Shown here piece by piece: positions 13,825 to 25,810 of a stretch of 64,000 nucleotides of DNA. A model generated the notes under the pieces. That model saw only the letters and a list, made by a program, of their open reading frames with translations. It was not told where the DNA came from and did no database searches. Position 1 is the stretch's first letter; each line of letters begins with the position of its first letter. Source of the DNA: Clusia tigrina (Eukaryota; Arthropoda; Insecta; Diptera; Clusiidae); the NCBI GenBank assembly GCA_920105625.2, contig OV050032.1, positions 16,536,356-16,600,355 on the forward strand, written 5' to 3'. The position numbers and the translations under genes were made by a program.

Positions 13825-16085
13825 GTCACTTTCGATAAGCGTTGATATGCCCACTTTGTTCTCGATAGAGCTAATACCCATTAGTAGTAAGACCCTGGCC
13901 CTAAGAGGCAATACTCCTATCCTGTAATACAGCACAGACGAAAACTGATAAATAATGCTATTAAAAATATCCTTAAATGTGTGGGAATGATCTCGACTTA
14001 AGTAAAAATTTGATAAAACTGGCAACTGCCCAAGCGGTCCAGTTCAGTTGCGAATTGAAAGCATTAGTGATAGGACTGACCTGTGTAGCAGTAAAAGTGG
14101 GACGCATTGAACTGCTTTGTTCAATTAATTGTTGTGCTCTTAAACCAGCTCCTTTAATTCAACCTCAGTTATTAAGCAAAGGATTTCCTTGACACAATCC
14201 AGTGATCTGAGTAATTAATAAAACAAATTTTCGTTAAACTATGTATGACTCCATGAACAATTTTTGGAGTATTGAAGACTTTTGCACATAAAAGGGTACT
14301 AACTCATAAAGTATTTGGGACCCGCGGGTATGCAACGAGTCTGACAGTGCAATATGGCACCTTCGGAGACTAGGAAATAGGACGAACTCGGCCCGAAATT
14401 CAAAGCTTGCGCAATCCTAGTACACAGTTGCATTGTCAGTGAAATACTAAAGACAATTTCACAGGTTAATTGTGGATTTAACCTGATGTGATACGAGTAT
14501 ATTTCAAAGAAGAATATTGTGGTTAGGAGAGCAAAAATTAATTAACTTCCCACAGGCCACAAATTAGTTGTCCTCATTTAAAACCCCATAAATCAGTCTA
14601 TTGACATTCAGTGCGATAAACCGAATGTTGGCACATTATTTAAATGCCGCTACCTGCCAACTGACCTGCCTACTTACCTCCTAGCAAAGCAGCTAACCAA
14701 AGGAGACTGTCAACGGCCGTCGTAATATGGTTACATGGCTCTGCAGAAGGGCAATTGTTGCTGAGCAAACAAAGCAAAGGACAATCACTCAGCATGGGAT
14801 GCGTCACGTGCGTGCGGTCGACTAATATAACTAATAATAATAAAAGGCCATCCCACAGACAGCAGAGCAGTTAATCTGGAATTGCTGACGATGCTGCCAC
14901 TGCTGGCTCTGCCACAGTCCGTGTGAGAGTGTTGGGACAGGATGTCCTGCAGAGTTTTTCTTATTTTATTGCTTTGACTTTGATGATAGTTGTTTCGAAA
15001 TAGTTGCGCATGTAGACACAGGTGCGCAAAGTACACAAAACTTTTGACGCCCACCAGCACACATAGCAGCTACCTACGGGAATGCACAAAGTTGTATGGA
15101 CAGCTTGCAATGGGCGATGTGAGGCCGGTGACGCGAGGACATGCGGAGTCCTTTGAACTGAGTGATGTGTGCAGAACTGTTTTTGTACGAATCCATTGTG
15201 ATCAAAACAAGTTGTTTGATTGAGAATACTGTTGAGGTGATTATGATGCTTATTGCCACAAAGACGAACTGAGTTGGATGTCAGTGGGCGGTTTGGGGGC
15301 GAGCATCCCCTTGCGGTGGCAGCTGCTCGGTATATGGGCATAACAATACACCTTATGCGGCAAGTGCCATTTTAATGAATCTAGCACACATTCTAGTTAT
15401 GACTTGTAGCGTGGACCCGACCACTGCAGGCAAATATCTGCTGCCATTTGCCAGAAGCGTACGTGGCAGTCGTCATAGCAGCCATTTCAGCAGTAATTGG
15501 AGGCAGACTCGATTGCTGCCGACACTCTGTACGAGTAGTTGTACTTTATTTTTAATTTAATTTGAATTGGTTTCTTCTTTTGTTGTTATTGTTGTTGTGT
15601 TGCAACACTCCAAATGCGGCGACGATGCGAATAATGATGAGTACAAGTATTCCTTTTATGCCAGTACTGAACATTTCTCACGATGGCTGATTTGATGGAT
15701 CATTTCCAATGGCGAAAGCTGCAGATAACAAGCGCACGACCACTGCCAGTCAGCTCACGATGCCGCACGGCGCACAAAACTTTGGAGATTCAATTCAATA
15801 AACGCTAAACGGCAAACGCGCAAACGCGCCAAGCCAGGCATCATTAATCATTCGCCAGTTAGGCTAAGAAAGTAAACACTCCGGAGTGGAGAGCCGCTCA
15901 AAGTGTTTAAGGCATGACTTACGCGCGTACATGTACACGTACACGTTCACTCTTCTGCCCATTCAGAAAGAAAGAATGAATATGTGGGGACCCGGCGACT
16001 CAACGACGGATGGTGATCGCTGTGCCGCCAGAGGCGTGGCTTAGCCCTGCAGGTGAGCCGATCGCCGCTGAAATAAATCACCTGG
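13825..16085. other. intergenic sequence, nothing recognised
   Basis: Unique DNA, partly GC-richer around 14.8-15.5 kb, with overlapping frames on both strands up to 126 codons and no family motif. No terminal repeats seen. Confidence 0.5.
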
Positions 16086-18980
16086 TGTCATCCACACTTC
16101 AGCATGCCAGCCAACAACAACAGCAACCGCAGCAAGCGCATCAAATAAAGTGAACCAACGAACAAACAAACAAACCATGCCAAACCCCGACATTGACTTG
16201 AGATGAGTTCCGTTGAGTCAAGTCGATTCGAATCGAGTCGAGTCGAGTCGAGTTGAGCTGCGGAACAGAGATGAGATGGGATTGAGGATGAGAATGACGC
16301 GACATTATCACTTCTCCAATTCGATTTTTGATAATTAATTGAAGTAGGTTCGTGCAGTCGCCGCGACACTCACAGTCACAGCCACAGTCATTGGATGCAT
16401 TTTATTATAAACTCGAATTATGCGCAGATTCCAGCAAGGGCGATACGAAGTTTGGTGGAAGTACGAGGCAAGCCGCTAGCGCAGAAAGCAATTAACATAG
16501 TTTTCACCTTAGCTCACAATGAGACTGACGGCCGTGCGATCGGTGGAACGCTCCAGCCAGCCATGATTAATGAACGCGGCCAATTTAAAAAACCAAAAAT
16601 TTGTTTTCTTGACAAATGCTGGTTGACAACCGGAGAGGCAGAGCGGAGCACTCACAACCAGCAAACAACTCCAGCCAACTACAACAATGGTATGGAAACA
16701 AAGCCAGCAATTATCCAAAAAGGAGAAAGATCAAATTTAAACAAATTTTAAAGCCATTCTCTTCGGCTGAGTAAGTTTTTTTGCTGCGACGTAAATTAAT
16801 TAATTTTATGATTAGCATATTATGCCATGCTCGCAAATGAACACACTCAGAGACGGCCCCGGGACACATACGTGTACATCCATTCACAAACGCAAACGGA
16901 CACACCCCCACCCACATCCATATCCTCGCTCATCCACTTGCACTGCCATTGACATTTTTACGCTCAAACAGTTACGCAATAATAATAATTTTAATAATTC
17001 TTGCGTGAAACACATTTAAGCGTCCTTTATGGGCACAGGGGGTGCCATTATGCGAAGCTGATGAAGTGTTAGAAAAAGTGCATTAACGGCGAAGGGTTGC
17101 CAGTTTTGTTGTTATTGTTCTCGTTGTTGTTGTTGTTGATACTCGTACTTTGTTTTTTGTTTAATTTTGCTTTCTCTTTTATTTTTGTTAAATTTTGTTT
17201 TTTGTTCGCCTTGCTAATACGTAATATAAAATAAACACGCCCATAAAGTAACTCATTTGCCGTAACAAGCAAATTTACTCACACTCGCACACATACGGGA
17301 TATCTGACTGTGTCTGTATGTGTGTGTGTACATAAAACGCTGCTAATTACGCTTATGTTAAACATGTAAATTCCTAATGTTCTCGCTGCAGCTGAGCGTG
17401 GCTGGTGCTAGTATGTAAGTCAAGCGACAAGGAAGGAAGCAAGAATGGCAGCAAAAAACACTTCCTAATGGATTTATTACGCGAACGAGCGAAAATCCTT
17501 TAATCTACATACGTGTATGCATGTATGTCCACCCACCCACTGACAGTTTTTTCGGTATAATTAGGAAGCTCACGCATCCAACCGCACTGATAATTATTGT
17601 GTAACTCGCATATTTGGGATGAGATTCGCTTTGCAACACCGTGCTTGGCACGACTATGTCCTGAAGACCTTCCAAGACGTTTTGGTAGACTAAATTTCAT
17701 TTAGGAGGACACTTTGGAGGAGTCGACTTAAACTTGTCGTTGAATAGACACTGAGAGAGTCGCTCTATCCAAGTAGTTTAAGAAAAATTTCTTTCAAGTC
17801 GTAAATGGGTACACTCTGGCAGACTTGTCTCCAACTCTCTTCACTTAAAATCGCGTTTGAATAGCCCCTGGATGGCATCAGGGCCACGTGAAGCTGATTG
17901 CCTGCGCGGATCAAAGGTCAGTCGACCTATATAGAAACGCAGTGACTCTATGTCAACTGTGGGGGGTTAAATTAATACTTTGACAGCATTGAACATTGTG
18001 GCAATACTGATTTTTTTATATGGAAAGTTTATTCTATCGCCAAACCATAAACAAAAACTTGGCACCACAGTTCCTAGTCAATAGGTCGTATGAGCGAAAC
18101 AGTCTCAAACTCGTTACAAATAACGATTTATCGAAGTTTTATTGTTTGGATCAACTCAAATTTAAAAAGATGGATAATTATCGAGATGAGGCTTGTGTAT
18201 CGATGGCATATATACTCGTATACGTATGAACACTATGCATACACCTGATCACAGACTGCGGACCATTGGCGCACAAAAGACTCAGGTATTTTGCAGAATA
18301 TATCTTAGATATGAGCAAGATCCCTCAACTTGATTCCTCCAACATGAATTCTTGTCAAAAATTAACCTGACAGAATATCTATAGATCGGACTATTTTCAT
18401 CTTTTAAATAAATAGTGGCATCACAATAGATCTTTTAGGTCGCGGTGTATAACACCCTTAAATATATCTATCTATCTATCGCCTCAAAAGCGTGTGCTTC
18501 CATGTGGCTCGACACCGTTTGTCCACATAATCCCGTCCACCTTTGTGTAGCAAAACTGTAAGCGAGACTTCTTAAACTTCTGGTAGTAATGAAACGAAAT
18601 AACGGACACTCGACCCCGGACGTGAGGCTTGAACCTGACCTTGACACTTGAAAAAATCACACCAAGTGACAGCGTTGCGAAGTTTTTCCACTTGTATGTG
18701 AACAGCAAAGTTGACAGCCTTACAGAAATATTCGTAGCCTCACTTTGATAACGCAGAAGCCAGAACTTCATCTCCTATATTAAATAAATCAAATATATTC
18801 TACCAATATGCCACTCGCTCACATTTACCCATCTTTGGGCTGCCAGGAGTCACCTCTCTCACAGTCCAGTGGAACATTTTGTGTTAATGAGTGATATGCA
18901 AACGATGACTTGCCAATGATGGGTCCTTGGTAGCTGGACACTTAACTATATCTGCCGTAGATAGTTGAGTTATACGGGTA
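16086..18980. other. intergenic sequence with a GAGTC run
   Basis: Contains a (GAGTC)n-like run at 16216-16255 and short TTG/AAC runs near 17105-17140. A 95-codon minus frame at 18484-18771 has no recognised motif. Otherwise nothing identified. Confidence 0.5.
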
Positions 18981-21129
18981 AAGACCAACATGAATAAATG
19001 AGAGTGCAAAGAGAACGAATTTGATGTAGAGAGCAACATGAATGAATGAGAGTGCAAAGAGAACGAATTTGATGTAGAGAGCAACATTAATACATGAGAG
19101 TGCAAAGAGAACAAATTTGATGTAGAGAGCAACATGAATAAATGAGAGTGCAAAGAGAATGAATTTAATGTAGAGAGCAACATGAAAACATGAGAGTGCA
19201 AAGAGAACGAATTTGATGTAGAGAGCAAAATGAATACATGAGAGTGCAAAGAGAACTAATTTGATGTAGAGAGCAAACATGAATGACTGAGAGTGCAAAG
19301 AGAACGAATTTTATGTAGAGAGCAACATGAATGAATGAGAGTGCAAAGAGAACGAATTTGATGTAGAGAGCAACATGAATACATGAGAGTGCAAAGAGAA
19401 CGAATTTTATGTAGAGAGCAAACATGAATGACTGAGAGTGCAAAGAGAACGAATTTGATGTAGAGACCAACATGAATAAATGAGAGTGCAAAGAGAACTA
19501 ATTTGATGTAGAGAGCAAACATGAATGACTGAGAGTGCAAAGAGAACGAATTTGATGTAAAGAGCAACATGAATGAATGAGACTGCAAAGAGAACGAATT
19601 TGATGTAGAGAGCAACATGAATACATGAGAGTGCAAAGAGAACAAATATGATGTAAAGAGCAACATGAATACATGAGAGTGCAAAGAGAACAAATTTGAT
19701 GTAAAGAGCAACATGAAAACATGAGAGTGCAAAGAGAACGAATTTGATGTAGAGACCAACATGAATAAATGAGAGTGCAAAGAGAACAAATTTGATGTAG
19801 AGAGCAACATGAATACATGAGAGTGCAAAGAGAACAAATTTGATGTAGAGAGCAACATGAATAAATGAGAGTGCAAAGAGAATGAATTTAATGTAGAGAG
19901 CAACATGAAAACATGAGAGTGCAAAGAGAACGAATTTGATGTAGAGAGCAACATGAATACATGAGAGTGCAAAGAGAACGAATTTTATGTAGAGAGCAAA
20001 CATGAATGACTGAGAGTGCAAAGAGAACGAATTTGATGTAGAGAGCAACATGAATAAATGAGAGTGCAAAGAGAACTAATTTGATGTAGAGAGCAAACAT
20101 GAATGACTGAGAGTGCAAAGAGAACGAATTTGATGTAAAGAGCAACATGAATGAATGAGACTGCAAAGAGAACGAATTTGATGTAGAGAGCAACATGAAT
20201 ACATGAGAGTGCAAAGATAACAAATTTGATGTAAAGAGCAACATGAATACATGAGAGTGCAAAGAGAACAAATTTGATGTAAAGAGCAACATGAAAACAT
20301 GAGAGTGCAAAGAGAACGAATTTGATGTAGAGACCAACATGAATAAATGAGAGTGCAAAGAGAACAAATTTGATGTAGAGAGCAACATGAATACATGAGA
20401 GTGCAAAGAGAACAAATTTGATGTAGAGAGCAACATGAATAAATGAGAGTGCAAAGAGAATGAATTTAATGTAGAGAGCAACATGAAAACATGAGAGTGC
20501 AAAGAGAACGAATTTGATGTAGAGAGCAAAATGAATACATGAGAGTGCAAAGAGAACTAATTTGATGTAGAGAGCAAACATGAATGACTGAGAGTGCAAA
20601 GAGAACGAATTTTATGTAGAGAGCAACATGAATGAATGAGAGTGCAAAGAGAACGAATTTGATGTAGAGAGCAACATGAATACATGAGAGTGCAAAGAGA
20701 ACGAATTTTATGTAGAGACCAACATGAATAAATGAGAGTGCAAAGAGAACTAATTTGATGTAGAGAGCAAACATGAATGACTGAGAGTGCAAAGAGAACG
20801 AATTTGATGTAAAGAGCAACATGAATGAATGAGACTGCAAAGAGAACGAATTTGATGTAGAGAGCAACATGAATACATGAGAGTGCAAAGAGAACAAATT
20901 TGATGTAGAGAGCAAAATGAATACATGAGAGTGCAAAGAGAACTAATTTGATGTAGAGAGCAAACATGAATGACTGAGAGTGCAAAGAGAACGAATTTGA
21001 TGTAAAGAGCAACATGAATGAATGAGAGTGCAAAGAGAACGAATTTGATGTAGAGAGCAACATGAAAACATGAGAGTGCAAAGAGAACAAATTTGATGTA
21101 GAGAGTAGCATGAATGAATGAGAGTGCAC
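18981..21129. repeat. 48-bp tandem array with 578-bp higher-order repeat, about 44 copies
   Basis: The consensus unit is built from GAGAGCAACATGAATGAATG, AGAGTGCAAAGAGAACGAAT and TTGATGTA. A 49-bp variant with GCAAACATGAATGACTGAG occurs at regular places. Matching landmarks lie 578 bp apart (19401 and 19979; 19521 and 20099), that is twelve monomers including two 49-mers. The monomer lacks stops in two minus phases, so overlapping frames of up to 238 codons appear. These follow from unit length and are not evidence for a protein. The monomer is unrelated to the other 48-bp array at 10038-11034. Confidence 0.95.
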
Positions 21130-22192
21130 AAATATAGTGCTTTTACACACCAGTGTGGTTTTGAGTGTACAGCAAACTAATATTTTAATTAAGTCGGTAG
21201 ATTTCACTTATTCCATCAACAACAATAGTCGAGAATTTAGGTGACCAGCGGAAAAAGCACGTTCATATCTAAATAATGGTGGCTGGCTTAGAATTTAGGG
21301 TACCACTTACACGGCTACGGTCTGGAACACGACATTAAGTCAATAACCTTTAAACACACCTTGATAATTAGATTTGTGGGGGTTTGTATTCAATGTTGAA
21401 TCCTCTCCATTTATGTTGTGTCCCGATCTCCCTTATGTACGTGTCCGTATGATGTTGCTATACAAAATTTTTTGTGTGGTGGCAAAATTATTAAATTATG
21501 AATTTCAGCGCACATATTTCAACCGATTTTGATATTGCCTGTGTGTATGAAGAGCAGATGAAAAAACCCAAACCAGAAAAAAGAAATTGAAAAACATTCA
21601 ATAATTAATATATTATACATAAAAAGTAATGCACATGTGTAGTTGCTGTCACATGCAATAAATGAATTGCACATGCAAAATAACGAAGGCAATTTCGAAA
21701 TGCCCTCAGTCCGCGGTGGTTGCCCATGTCAATTAAACGAATACGCGATACAGGCTGAGTGAGCTGTGCCAGCTACAGCTCAGCATAATAAATAAAGACT
21801 CGAACCTAAACGAACAAATATTTAATAATGATGTCCTTCGTCCTAACAATTCGACCACATTCACACACTCATGCACGGTCAACTCAACACTCAAAGGTCG
21901 CTGAAGGAAATACCTTATATTCGAATACTCCTCCGATTTATATAGTAGTGTCTGTGGACGATCTTCAACAAACTTCGTAGCTCTTTTAAGTATCTTTAAC
22001 AAAATGCACTCTAAGAGCAACTGATGTCATGTCTTGGATAGCATACGCAAATGTTTCAAGTAGTTAGGGGCTTTATGAGTACTGTTCTTAACAAAACCTA
22101 TTCATACTGCACTTGCTGGATCCTTTGTAATGTTCAAAAATGTCTCTCAAAGCTACAAGTACACAAAATATGGCGACAGTAGTGGTTCAGTA
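21130..22192. other. intergenic sequence, nothing recognised
   Basis: Unique DNA between the 48-bp array and the hAT-like element. A 95-codon minus frame at 21733-22020 has no recognised motif. Confidence 0.5.
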
Positions 22193-22200
22193 GTTTGGGT

Positions 22201-22422
22201 CAGAGAATACAGCGTAAAGAAATTTAAACGTCAAACGGCAAAGCAGCGAAATAAAGCAGACGGACGTTGTACATGAACCCACTGAAAATCGTGGTGAATC
22301 CACTTAGAATTGTGGTGAATCCACTCAAAATCGTGGTGTGTCCGCTACGGAAAATGGCAGTGAAAGAAACTTTCTTTTCTCTGTGTTCTCTGAAAGAGAC
22401 TCTCTTTTCTCTGTGTTCTCTG
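22201..22422 (+). mobile_element. hAT-like MITE, copy A (222 bp) with perfect 8-bp target duplication
   Basis: Starts CAGAGAATACAG and ends CTGTGTTCTCTG, imperfect terminal inverted repeats. It is flanked by the identical octamer GTTTGGGT (22193-22200 and 22423-22430). CAGAG-type ends plus 8-bp target duplications are the hallmark of the hAT superfamily. The interior has three 21-bp repeats around GTGGTGAATCCACT. The last 30 bp are tandemly duplicated: an inner CTCTG end lies at 22392 and the outer one at 22422, and the duplication shows the outer end is the real one. It encodes no transposase. Copy B is at 63380-63571, inverted. Confidence 0.9.
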
Positions 22423-22439
22423 GTTTGGGTAGAATAATA

Positions 22440-22580
22440 CTATCCAGATTTTTGCCTCAGTGTCTATCTTCTGCTTCCACCCTTTCTTTCTATCATTCTT
22501 TCTACCTTTCTTTATTTCTCTTTGACTATATCATTTTCTCTACTTTCTTACTCTCTCTCTCTCTCTCTTTCTATATTCTG
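22440..22580. repeat. pyrimidine-rich tract with (CT)n
   Basis: Plus strand is mostly C/T between 22470 and 22580, with a pure CT run at about 22551-22567. Lies between the MITE and the LINE fragment. Confidence 0.7.
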
Positions 22581-22689
22581 TACCTCATCAAAGAAATAGA
22601 AAGAGCGATTATAACCTGGATTGAACATCTGGAGGCAAAAGTCAAAAATATAAAACTAAGACTACAGTCACTATTCCGATTGCTAAAGA

Positions 22690-23397
22690 TTAATTCAAAG
22701 CTCAAATTGGGAAACAAGGTACTTATATAAAGCATGAATTAAACCGATTTGGACCTATGGTAAATTTATTGGATTGATTGAGAACTTCACTGTTATGGAG
22801 GTAGTATTGGAGTTAATTATAATTGAAGTTGCCGAGTGATCAGAATATAGATCACATCTTGAAATTTGTCCTATTAAGACCTTTTGTTATTCCAATATCA
22901 ATTACATCTGGCATTTTACGTTTATCTGCGGGACGGCATGTTGGTTGTTCGGAGGATACTATATCCAAGCCAAGACTGCTAACCGCCGACCAAAGTTTTC
23001 TACCTTTTGGTGTGATGAGACGGGAACACCAGTGGGTATGCTTGGCGTTGAAGTCCCCTGCAACTATACACTTCCTTTCCAAGAGTTGCAAAAAAGTCTT
23101 TCTAGTGTTGATGGGTTGTATTGAATCTAGGCGGCCAGTAAATCGCTGTGATTGTTAGGTTGTTTATATACCCTTCAATGTATATGGATGTAGCTTGTAA
23201 GTGGTCTTTGCAGAAACTATTTAGAACATAGTGTTCTGGATTCTATGATAATAGCGGCGCCTCCACGAGCTTTACCTTGGGTATGATTTGTGATATAGAT
23301 ATTATAATTTGGAATTCTATGGAAAATTTTTTTTAACTGAAATGAGTCTCTGAAGCAAGCATCTATTTGGTGACTATTGAGAAATTCTTTCAATTCG
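22690..23397 (-). pseudogene. Jockey-type LINE ORF2 fragment: endonuclease domain (inverted piece)
   Basis: Reading minus from 23395: ELKEFLNSHQIDA (start of an apurinic-type endonuclease domain), then NYNIYITNHTQGKARGGAAI, then YIEGYINNLTITAIYWPPRF. After a frame change come the catalytic motif GDFNAKHTHW (about 23025-23060) and SLGLDIVSSEQPT, then DVIDIGITKGLNRTNFKM. Fragments past 22850 look like the linker toward the reverse transcriptase but are poor. Role in the living element: nicks target DNA to prime reverse transcription. The reverse-transcriptase domain is absent. At 23395-23400 it abuts a plus-strand fragment of the 3' coding end of the same kind of LINE, giving an inverted junction. 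Confidence 0.8.
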
Positions 23398-23665
23398 AAA
23401 TGGGTAGTGCAACACCTTCCCAAGTGGAAACTCTGCAGAAAATGGAAATTCAATCTAGGATGCTTCGAAAATTTACCGGAGCACCTTGGTATATGAAAGC
23501 TTGAAATATTCATAATAATCTCCAAATAACAACAAGAGGAATTAGTCAGACTAAATAGAGTTTACCTTCTGAAGTTGGAAAGCCACCCCAATACAGCATT
23601 ATTTAATACAGCTACTATAAGAGATCATTGATCTCACATGTATAAGCAATTATCTTAAGGAAATG
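23398..23665 (+). pseudogene. Jockey-type LINE ORF2, C-terminal end
   Basis: On plus, GSATPSQVETLQKMEIQSRM leads into LRKFTGAPWYM and NIHNNLQITT, which fits the conserved C-terminal block of Jockey-clade reverse transcriptase proteins (usual form APWYV-x-N-x-x-IH-x-DL-x-I-x-TV). Stops follow, and after a frame change LESHPNTALFNTATIRDH. A TGA replaces the codon before NIH, and the frame change shows decay. What follows is likely 3' UTR; its end is uncertain. Confidence 0.65.
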
Positions 23666-23974
23666 AAATGAAATGAGCTAGTTCGAAATTTGTTGCTATT
23701 TTCAGGACCCAAGCTGCTAAGGAAGAAATATATTAAAAATCCCAGCTTATCTGTGTTAGCTCCTTGTATTTCTCGTATATGAATTATAGTTAATAATGAA
23801 TTAAGAAATTAATTAATTAACACGTTTTTAAAAATATTTGTTCTAAGCATTGGTAAAAGAACAAACACGTTTTTATATTATCTTGCAAGATTTCGAGGAA
23901 GAACACTTCGCAATGGTCCTGACCAATGCTCCCTCTAATCTTTGCGCTGGCTGCGCAGTACAAAAGTATATGTG

Positions 23975-24188
23975 AGCCGCCCTCTGTAGGTTAGTGGTAA
24001 GCATGCTAGACTCACACCCCGAGGGCCGCAGATTCAAATCCTGCCCCGGGCTTGGTCTCCAAAATGCTTCTGTCTATAAAATCTTTTTCTCTTCGAGTCG
24101 AAAGCCTCTGTAGCTAGTACTCATTCCCCCAACACCTTGCACTCATAATTGATTATGGTGTAAGGTATAATAATGATAATAATAATAT
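23975..24188 (+). mobile_element. tRNA-derived SINE, copy 3, with target duplication
   Basis: Same architecture as the other copies: GCCGCCCTCTGTAGG start, box A-like GGTTAGTGGTAAGC, a box B region ATTCAAATCCTG, body with TCGAAAGCCTCTGTAGCTAG, and a short ATAATAATGATAAT tail. The decamer ATATGTGAGC occurs at both sides (23968-23977 and 24185-24194), overlapping the first bases of the element, as expected for target-primed retroposition. Confidence 0.88.
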
Positions 24189-24229
24189 GTGAGCAAAAAT
24201 GTTCAAAGTGTATGTAAAAGTGCGCAAGA

Positions 24230-24243
24230 GGGGGGGGGGGGGG
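24230..24243. repeat. poly-G run, 14 bases
   Basis: Fourteen consecutive G just downstream of SINE copy 3. Possible assembly or sequencing weak point. Confidence 0.9.
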
Positions 24244-24340
24244 CTTTGTCTTGAACCTGTTTGGATTTTTGCCATTTTTTTATAGAATTTTTTTATAAGA
24301 TGAAATAAAAAAAAAGGTGAACAAACCCATTGTGCATAGA

Positions 24341-24646
24341 TTACCAAAACTCCTGCACAACTTTCGAAAAAGCACTCGCGCAGCTTGCAGGGAACTTTGG
24401 TCGTGACTCATATTTAGAATATATTTCACGAATGTCAACACAGCTGAAGAAAGCATGTAAAAGTTTGGTAATATTAGATTCACGATCCTTTAGTAATGAA
24501 ACATGAAACATGATACTTTGATCTCTCCTAAGCTGTCCAACAACCGTGGCCACTACTCTGCTATTAAACCCTGTATTGCATCCGTAAATATCTTTATCCT
24601 TATACCGCGTTGTATCAGTTTTTAATTTAATTAATTTTAATGTCAT
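24341..24646 (-). CDS. unidentified 101-codon open frame
   Basis: An ATG-started minus frame in AT-rich DNA with protein-like composition (DTTRYKDKDIYGCN, VVGQLRRDQSIMFHVSLLKD, SCASAFSKVVQEFW). I do not recognise a family. It could be an exon of a decayed transposon or host gene, or chance. No promoter or splice context could be confirmed. Confidence 0.15.
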   Translation of the reverse strand: MTLKLIKLKTDTTRYKDKDIYGCNTGFNSRVVATVVGQLRRDQSIMFHVSLLKDRESNITKLLHAFFSCVDIREIYSKYESRPKFPASCASAFSKVVQEFW

Positions 24647-25299
24647 CGCAAAAAGTGATGAATTTTAATACGGGCTACGGGTAGAAAATCCAATTTGGCG
24701 TGTTCGTCACCCCGAGGCATGAAATCGCTGCACAATTAACGCGAATTTAATTATATCACTTTGAGTGCACATCCTAAAAAAAAGAGAAGTACTCGTAATT
24801 AAAATTAAAAAATTATATCGCATGCATTACGATAGGATGCAACAATAACAACAAAGCCAGCACAAGCAGCAGCCGCGTCATCACATTGTATGATTGCTAC
24901 TTTTTATGTTATCCTCATCTACTTCGGATACCCATTCAACGAGCAGCCGTGCAGAGCCTGCAGGAGTAGGCACCGAATAGCCTCCCCCCACACAGTAAAC
25001 AGTCAGAAACATTCCAAATCCAATGGGGCAGGTTTATAAGTGCTAATTACGAGCACCTCTGAACTTACTCTAGGGATTTATGTGCACACGATAGACTGGG
25101 TCAAATCAAGTGGCATTAGTTATGTGTGAGAATTCCCTCGATTCTTTGCAAATACATTCTATGGCATTATATATGGAATACACTGCCATCCAATGCAAGT
25201 GGCCTCCTTATCTTCATTTGGTCGGTAAATCGAAATTTCGACGATATTTTCGCATAAATTAAAACTGAATTTCTTTATATAAGATATTCTTTTTGGGTT

Positions 25300-25810
25300 T
25301 ATTGAATGTTATTGGTTCTTAGCAGAAGACGAGTGATTGATTGAACATAGCCCCATAAAAATCAGTATACCTGTAATGACGTCACATCGCAACTTTCATG
25401 GTTCGGGCAAATTATATGAATTTTGGAGCCGACTCATTGGGGTGGTGTGTGGTACGTCTTGTTGCACACGGGGTCAATAGAAACCACAGACAAGTCTCAT
25501 TCTGCAATACTTGTCACCGTTGTTGGTTAACGTTCGTTCTGGTGCACCCTCAGAGATCATGGCAGCGATCGTTCCAGCGGACTCATAGACTAAACGGTGA
25601 GTTTCTCCAAACACAATCAGAGTGAATTTTCAAATTTTGTTTATAGATAAACCCATTCTTCGTCAATGTACACATGTTTTTTTTTTTGGTCAGAATCTGT
25701 ATTACTTTCCACATGTTCGAAGGACCAATCACCGAAGTGATGGCGCGCCAAATGGTCGCTCGGCTGCAGATCTTTAATTAACTGAATCTTGTAGTCTGAG
25801 TCATAGCTTA
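25300..25810 (-). pseudogene. decayed DEAHF-type transposase relic (second copy)
   Basis: Minus-strand pieces in order match the transposase family seen at 3009-3312: YKIQLIKDLQPSDH (the region before the catalytic core), then YKQNLKIHS (remains of the NKQN-C-R-I-W-S block after the first catalytic Asp), a long eroded middle, then SCDVTSL and FLWGYVQS. The last pair corresponds to the third catalytic block (usual form SCDLTPLDYFLWGYVKS). Here the Asp position is lost and a stop lies between the two halves. Frames shift several times. Family assignment rests on pattern recognition and not on a search. Confidence 0.6.

Noticed and set aside
18884..21207. Many overlapping minus frames of 100-238 codons with repeats like SFMLLSTSNSFSLHSH
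   Set aside because: All lie in the 48-bp array and exist in two phases at once because the monomer lacks stops there.
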